From NCBI GenBank assembly GCA_000814665.1, contig JWIH01000021.1, positions 1 through 64,000 on the forward strand: 64,000 nt of DNA, in the 5' to 3' direction. How positions within the stretch are numbered: the stretch's first letter is position 1; every line of letters starts with the position of its first letter. A program made the translations under genes and the position numbers. Below are positions 59,923 to 64,000 of this stretch, piece by piece. The notes below the pieces were generated by a model that ran no database searches, had not been told where the DNA came from, and saw nothing but the letters and a program-made list of their open reading frames with translations. The stretch comes from Pseudoalteromonas flavipulchra NCIMB 2033 = ATCC BAA-314. GTDB taxonomy: Bacteria > Pseudomonadota > Gammaproteobacteria > Enterobacterales > Alteromonadaceae.

Positions 59923-61046
59923 TGACGACTCAATGTTATTTTGCTCCAGAATTTTTTGATGGTGAAAGTGTTAGAAAAGACGTTTACTTCGAAATAAACA
60001 ACGGCCAAATTGGTTATATCAATGAGTCGCAAGCGACCAATGTATCTAAGTTATCGGGACTAGTTGCACCAGGCTTTATTGACGTACAAGTTAATGGTGG
60101 TGGCGGTGCATTTTTTAACGCCGAACAATCGACGGCATGCTTGGCGACTATGGTTAAAGCACATGGCCAATTTGGTTCCACGGGATTAATGCCAACCCTT
60201 ATCACTGACAAAATTGAAGTGATGCAACAAGCGGCAGACGCAACAGCAGAAGCTATTGCTACTAAACAGCCCGGAGTGCTTGGGATCCATTTTGAAGGTC
60301 CACACTTATCTCATCCTAAAAAGGGTACGCATAGCGAAAAGTTCATCAGACCAATTTCAGAGCAAGAATTTGCGGTTTACGCGCGTCAAGATTTAGGCAT
60401 CAAAATGGTGACTTTAGCACCTGAAACTGTGCCACTTAGCGATATCGAACGCTTGATTTCATTGGGTGTGAAAGTGTGTATCGGTCATTCAAACGCGGAC
60501 TATGACACCGCTAACGCTGCACTCAATATTGGCGTTGATGGCTTTACTCACCTATTTAATGCAATGTCTGCGTTTACTTCCCGTGAGCCGGGCGTTGTCG
60601 GCGCCGCGCTTTGGAATGACAATAGCTGGTGTGGTTTGATTGTTGATGGCCATCACGTTCATCCATTGTCGGCGCAGCTTGCGATTCGTACTAAGCAGCG
60701 CGGCAAAATGATGCTAGTGACGGATGCCATGCCTCCGGTTGGTACAGATGATACGGAGTTTGACTTTTTTGATGGCAGAAAAGTTATTCGTACCGGCGAT
60801 CGATTAAATTCAACAACCGGTGAGCTTGCTGGTAGTGTATTGGATATGGCAAGTGCGGTGCGAAATACCGTCAATACGCTTAACGTGAGCCTAGCGGAGA
60901 GTTTGCGCATGGCCTCTCTTTACCCTGCGCAATATCTTGGCCTGTCTCAAAAGGGGCATCTAAGATCGGGTGCTGATGCTGATTTCGTGGTGCTCAACAG
61001 CGATTTGATTGTGAAACAAACCTATATTGGTGGTCAGTTGCTGTAA
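59922..61046 (+). CDS. nagA: N-acetylglucosamine-6-phosphate deacetylase
   Basis: 374 residues, amidohydrolase fold. Metal and catalytic residues appear in HFEGPHLSHPKKGTHS (Glu), IGHSNADYD (His), GFTHLFNAM (His) and VTDAMPPVG (catalytic Asp). It yields glucosamine 6-phosphate and acetate, feeding NagB. It overlaps nagK by one base, so translation is coupled. A terminator follows. Confidence 0.94.
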   Translation: MTTQCYFAPEFFDGESVRKDVYFEINNGQIGYINESQATNVSKLSGLVAPGFIDVQVNGGGGAFFNAEQSTACLATMVKAHGQFGSTGLMPTLITDKIEVMQQAADATAEAIATKQPGVLGIHFEGPHLSHPKKGTHSEKFIRPISEQEFAVYARQDLGIKMVTLAPETVPLSDIERLISLGVKVCIGHSNADYDTANAALNIGVDGFTHLFNAMSAFTSREPGVVGAALWNDNSWCGLIVDGHHVHPLSAQLAIRTKQRGKMMLVTDAMPPVGTDDTEFDFFDGRKVIRTGDRLNSTTGELAGSVLDMASAVRNTVNTLNVSLAESLRMASLYPAQYLGLSQKGHLRSGADADFVVLNSDLIVKQTYIGGQLL

Positions 61047-61101
61047 TTGATTTGCAATTGAATAGTGGACGGAAACGGCCGCTTAAGTTTCCCTGATAAA
61101 A

Positions 61102-61132
61102 CCCCGCAGCAGTACCGCGGGGCTTTGTTTTT
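61102..61132 (+). terminator. Terminator after nagK-nagA
   Basis: CCCCGC (61102-61107)/GCGGGG (61117-61122), nine-base loop, followed by CTTTGTTTTTT. It implies that nagX has its own promoter; no NagR-type site is visible before nagX. Confidence 0.75.
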
Positions 61133-61304
61133 TAAGCTTAGCCGGTATTTGGTTAAGCATGGGTGGATCGACAACTCAGGAAGTTAATGTCGTGTGCGTA
61201 ATGATAGAGTCATGATTGCAACGCGCATCAAAACTAACCTTGAGGCAAATGGATTTGCTTGATTGAGCGATCCATAGTTAATGTTTTCACGCGGATAAAT
61301 AACA

Positions 61305-62438
61305 ATGACAACGAATAATAAGCCAAAGCGACTTGCGTCTTTAGATGCCTTACGCGGCATGGATATGTTCTGGATCTTAGGTGGCCAGTCTATTTTTGCG
61401 GCACTGTTTGTATTGACCGGATGGCAAGGCTGGAAGGCTTTTGAAGCGCACACGCTACACAGCCCTTGGCATGGCTTCACTTTTTATGATCTTATCTTTC
61501 CACTGTTTATCTTTTTATCGGGTGTGGCGATGGGCTTGTCACCTAAACGTATCGACCATCTGCCCTTTAATGAACGTAAACCGTTTTATCTCAAAGCACT
61601 GAAGCGCCTTTTGTTACTGTGTGCTTTTGGCGTGTTATACAACCATGGTTGGGGAACTGGGATCCCAATGGATCCTGACGGTGTTCGCTACGCCAGTGTA
61701 TTAGGTCGCATTGCGTTTGCTTGGTTCTTTTGTGCTTTGCTGGTTTGGCATACGAGTTTGCGAACCTTGGCCTATGTGGGTGTAGGCATATTGATATTTT
61801 ATTGGTTATTGCTTTGCTTTATCCCAGTTCCTGGTGGGCAAGCGGGGGACTTAAGTGCAAATGGTGTTGGTAGTTGGAATGCGTTCATTGACACGTATTT
61901 ACTGCCAGGGATCAGTTATCAAAATCGTCCGGTTGACCCAGAAGGTGTGCTGTCAAGCTTACCTGCCATTGTAAATGCTATCGCAGGTGTATTTGCTGGT
62001 CGTGCTATTGCTAATGCACAAACGCAAGGAGAGTGGAAAACCGTTGGTATTTTGACAGGCTCTGGTGTACTCGTCTTAGCACTAGGTTGGCTTTGGGACA
62101 TGCAATTTCCAGTTAATAAAGAACTGTGGACAAGCTCATTTGTGCTAGTAACCGTTGGCTGGAGTGCAATTCTACTTGCGGTATTTTACGCGATTGTAGA
62201 TGTACTGAGTTTTCAGCGTTGGGCGTATCCATTTGTTATTATTGGGGCTAATTCCATTATTATTTATTTGGCGTCAAGCTTAGTGAATTGGACCTTTATT
62301 AGTAAGAGTGTATTCGGTGGCGTGATTGCCGCCGTGCCAACAGCGTGGCAGCCGTTAATTGCTGTTTTTGCGCTACTGGCGGTACAGCTTTTAGTGCTGC
62401 ATTGGATGTATAAACGCCGTATTTTTGTAAGTGTATAA
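61305..62438 (+). CDS. nagX: NagX-like membrane protein (HGSNAT/DUF5009 family)
   Basis: 377 residues, about 10 membrane segments. RLASLDALRGMDMFWI at the start and FYDLIFPLFIFLSGVAMGLS are hallmarks of the family related to heparan-alpha-glucosaminide N-acetyltransferase. Known as NagX in GlcNAc loci of Shewanella-like and Xanthomonas bacteria, where it is thought to help move or acetylate amino sugars at the inner membrane; the exact activity is unproven. Lies between nagA and nagB with terminators on both sides. Confidence 0.83.
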   Translation: MTTNNKPKRLASLDALRGMDMFWILGGQSIFAALFVLTGWQGWKAFEAHTLHSPWHGFTFYDLIFPLFIFLSGVAMGLSPKRIDHLPFNERKPFYLKALKRLLLLCAFGVLYNHGWGTGIPMDPDGVRYASVLGRIAFAWFFCALLVWHTSLRTLAYVGVGILIFYWLLLCFIPVPGGQAGDLSANGVGSWNAFIDTYLLPGISYQNRPVDPEGVLSSLPAIVNAIAGVFAGRAIANAQTQGEWKTVGILTGSGVLVLALGWLWDMQFPVNKELWTSSFVLVTVGWSAILLAVFYAIVDVLSFQRWAYPFVIIGANSIIIYLASSLVNWTFISKSVFGGVIAAVPTAWQPLIAVFALLAVQLLVLHWMYKRRIFVSV

Positions 62439-62457
62439 TATTTACAAGCCTTCTTTC

Positions 62458-62483
62458 AAAAAGCCCACCGTTGTGGGCTTTTT
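62458..62483 (+). terminator. Terminator after nagX
   Basis: AAAAAGCCCAC (62458-62468)/GTGGGCTTTTT (62473-62483), CGTT loop. Strong and symmetric. Confidence 0.92.
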
Positions 62484-62564
62484 AACACCTTTCGATTGCA
62501 TAGAGTAAAAAATATCCATATTTTTTTTCACTTTTGCTTTACAAGCGAATTATTTCTGATAATA

Positions 62565-62580
62565 ATGACAGCGTTGTCAT
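62565..62580. promoter_or_regulatory. Candidate NagR operator before nagB
   Basis: ATGACAGCGTTGTCAT, the partner of the site at 58903-58918. A possible promoter TTTACA (62538-62543), 17-bp spacer, AATAAT (62561-62566) abuts it. nagB starts 121 bp downstream. Confidence 0.78.
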
Positions 62581-62700
62581 AATGGTAATAACCTAATGTT
62601 GTGTATCCCAATTAGGTTCGATCTGACCTTGCTTTGATTGCACGCGAGGCAAGGCTCAGATCCCATTTTATTCTAATCATCTCAACATTTGGTTAATCGT

Positions 62701-63495
62701 ATGCAAGTAGTCATTTTAAAAGACGCTGCCGAAGTGGCAGCATATGGTGCAGACATTTTTACAACGCAATTAAAGCGTAAAGCTAACTCTGTGTTGGGAT
62801 TAGCGACGGGTTCAACACCGGTCGCTTTGTATCAAGAATTAATTAAGCGTAACCAAGCGAACGAAATCAGTTTTGCTGAAGTTACCAGCTTTAACCTAGA
62901 TGAATATTTAGGCTTAGATGGCTCGCACCCACAAAGTTATCGTTACTTTATGCAGCAGCAGCTGTTTGACCATATCAACATTGATAAAAGTAACACGCAC
63001 GTACCACCGGGGGATGCAAAAAATCCAATTACGGCGTGCGGCGAGTATGAAGCGCGTATTAAATCTGCTGGTGGTATTGATGTACAGCTATTAGGTATTG
63101 GCAGAAATGGCCATATTGGCTTTAACGAGCCATCTTCTGGCTTAACGTCACGCACTCGGGTTAAAACCCTAACGAAAGCGACGATTGATGATAATGCTCG
63201 TTTTTTTAAAGCTGATGAGTACCAACCTCACTTGTCAATCACTATGGGTATTGGCACGATTTTAGACGTTAAAAAAGTCGTGTTATTAGCGACGGGTGAA
63301 AATAAAGCCGATGCTGTTGTTGCTATGGTGGAAGGCCCGTTAACTGCGGCGTGTCCTGCTTCGGCACTACAAATGCATCGTGATGCTGTAATCGTCATCG
63401 ATGAAGCTGCGGCATCTAAGCTAAAAGATATTGAATTTTATAAGCATATTGAAAACGAAAATCAAAAGCTGTTGGACTATCTTGCCTCTCTGTAG
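62701..63495 (+). CDS. nagB: Glucosamine-6-phosphate deaminase
   Basis: 264 residues from ATG 62701; a TTG at 62689 is an unlikely start. It isomerises and deaminates glucosamine 6-phosphate to fructose 6-phosphate and ammonia. [24 protein letters not shown] (catalytic Asp) and [14 protein letters not shown] (His and Glu) are present; Asn replaces the enteric Asp141 before GH, as in the Bacillus-type NagB. Transcribed alone under its own NagR-type site. Confidence 0.94.
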   Translation: MQVVILKDAAEVAAYGADIFTTQLKRKANSVLGLATGSTPVALYQELIKRNQANEISFAEVTSFNLDEYLGLDGSHPQSYRYFMQQQLFDHINIDKSNTHVPPGDAKNPITACGEYEARIKSAGGIDVQLLGIGRNGHIGFNEPSSGLTSRTRVKTLTKATIDDNARFFKADEYQPHLSITMGIGTILDVKKVVLLATGENKADAVVAMVEGPLTAACPASALQMHRDAVIVIDEAAASKLKDIEFYKHIENENQKLLDYLASL

Positions 63496-63518
63496 TGTGA
63501 AATCACACTGTAGTTTTC

Positions 63519-63545
63519 AAAAGCCCATTTATGGGCTTTTTTTTT
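63519..63545 (+). terminator. Terminator after nagB
   Basis: AAAAGCCCA/TGGGCTTTT with a TTTA loop (63519-63540) and a long T-run. Confidence 0.92.
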
Positions 63546-63624
63546 GCCTGTACCTTTGTGCTATGGTAGTTTTAAGGTCTCACCGAGGTGGATAAAATGT
63601 TCCAGAACACGAAGGAATAGGGGC

Positions 63625-64000
63625 TTGCTGTATTACACGCAAATGACGTTGGACAGAGCGTCTAACGAAAGAAAAGATCAAAACTGGTTATTATCTCAAA
63701 TGGGTGACAATAGTCGCTGGTTATTAATTCAAGACGACGCTAATTTAGTGCGTGCCCGAGATAATGAATTACATTATCTTTCTCGAACAGAAGTCGCTGA
63801 TTTAGCACTCCAAGACGCGATATTCTTAGGTCGTGACGAAGCGCACAGCTATTTTGCGCTTGACGTCTCTAAACAACGAGACAAGCTTTCTTTTATTGAC
63901 TCCGAGTCAGAATTCATCGACATGCGCCAAGTGGGTCGTAACTTACCAAAGCAACAAGGCTCAATTGGCGTGCTTGCACGAGGCTTATGCTACTGGCATA
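63625..64000 (+). CDS. nudC: NAD+ diphosphatase NudC, N-terminal part (cut by window end)
   Basis: 125 codons before the window edge. LGRDEAHSYFALDVS and DMRQVGRNLPKQQGSIGVLA followed by RGLCYWH match the N-terminal domain of NADH pyrophosphatase/NudC proteins; the zinc ribbon and Nudix box would lie beyond the end. The start is placed at TTG 63625 with GAAGGA 8 bases upstream; ATG 63643 is the alternative but has no ribosome site. Related enzymes hydrolyse NAD(H) and remove NAD caps from RNA. Confidence 0.8.
   Translation, partial: MLYYTQMTLDRASNERKDQNWLLSQMGDNSRWLLIQDDANLVRARDNELHYLSRTEVADLALQDAIFLGRDEAHSYFALDVSKQRDKLSFIDSESEFIDMRQVGRNLPKQQGSIGVLARGLCYWH

Overview
The window looks like chromosome from a marine gammaproteobacterium of the order Alteromonadales, most likely Pseudoalteromonas or a close relative. 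This rests on a moderate G+C content, a dapB-carAB-greA block, TonB-dependent sugar uptake with a neighbouring flavin-dependent halogenase, an Entner-Doudoroff operon edd-eda-gap, LacI-family sugar regulators, and c-di-GMP enzymes. No species can be assigned from the sequence alone.

Layout. 1-1520: the 3' end of a 23S rRNA gene, 5S rRNA, its terminator, and a tandem duplication of the rrn tail carrying REP-like sequence. 1528-6585: a three-part TPR/LicD/cytidylyltransferase fusion, a TPR protein, a Tsx/OmpK channel and an NhaC-type antiporter. 7021-12925: dapB, carA, carB, greA. 13082-18865: two small unknown genes, a large M9 collagenase, a periplasmic binding protein and glyoxalase I. 19045-27596: a GAF-GGDEF cyclase, then DUF2066-hda-pheS-pheT-ihfA, then a CSS-EAL phosphodiesterase.

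27637-47801 is a carbohydrate island. An alpha-glucosidase diverges from a TonB-dependent receptor, which is followed by a tryptophan-halogenase-like protein, a lipoprotein alpha-amylase, an MFS maltose-type transporter, a lipoprotein GH15 glucoamylase and a LacI regulator. Next come glucokinase, a second LacI regulator, and edd-eda-gap. Together they can take alpha-glucans from the outer membrane to glucose and through the Entner-Doudoroff route; zwf and pgl are not in the window. Perfect TGACACCGGTGTCA operators sit at glk and (twice) at edd, and both transcripts carry a terminator-like hairpin in the untranslated leader. A second motif, TGMATACGTATGCA-like, marks the maltodextrin genes.

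47970-57471: adk, a small secreted protein, a zone of nested MITE-like repeats, cmoB/cmoA, a DUF3334 protein, and a hybrid histidine kinase divergent from a REC-histidine kinase. 57858-64000: a 2-oxoglutarate/Fe(II)-type oxygenase, an N-acetylglucosamine locus (nagK, nagA, nagX, nagB) with two ATGACARCGYTGTCAT operators, and the start of nudC, cut by the window end.

Most notable for follow-up: the paired operator plus leader-terminator design of glk and edd; the near-identical operators of the glucose and GlcNAc regulons; a MITE family with 4-bp target duplications, one copy of which supplies the stop codon of a gene while another is nested in a different repeat; and the LicD-cytidylyltransferase fusion. 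No CRISPR array, prophage, tRNA gene or complete insertion sequence was seen.
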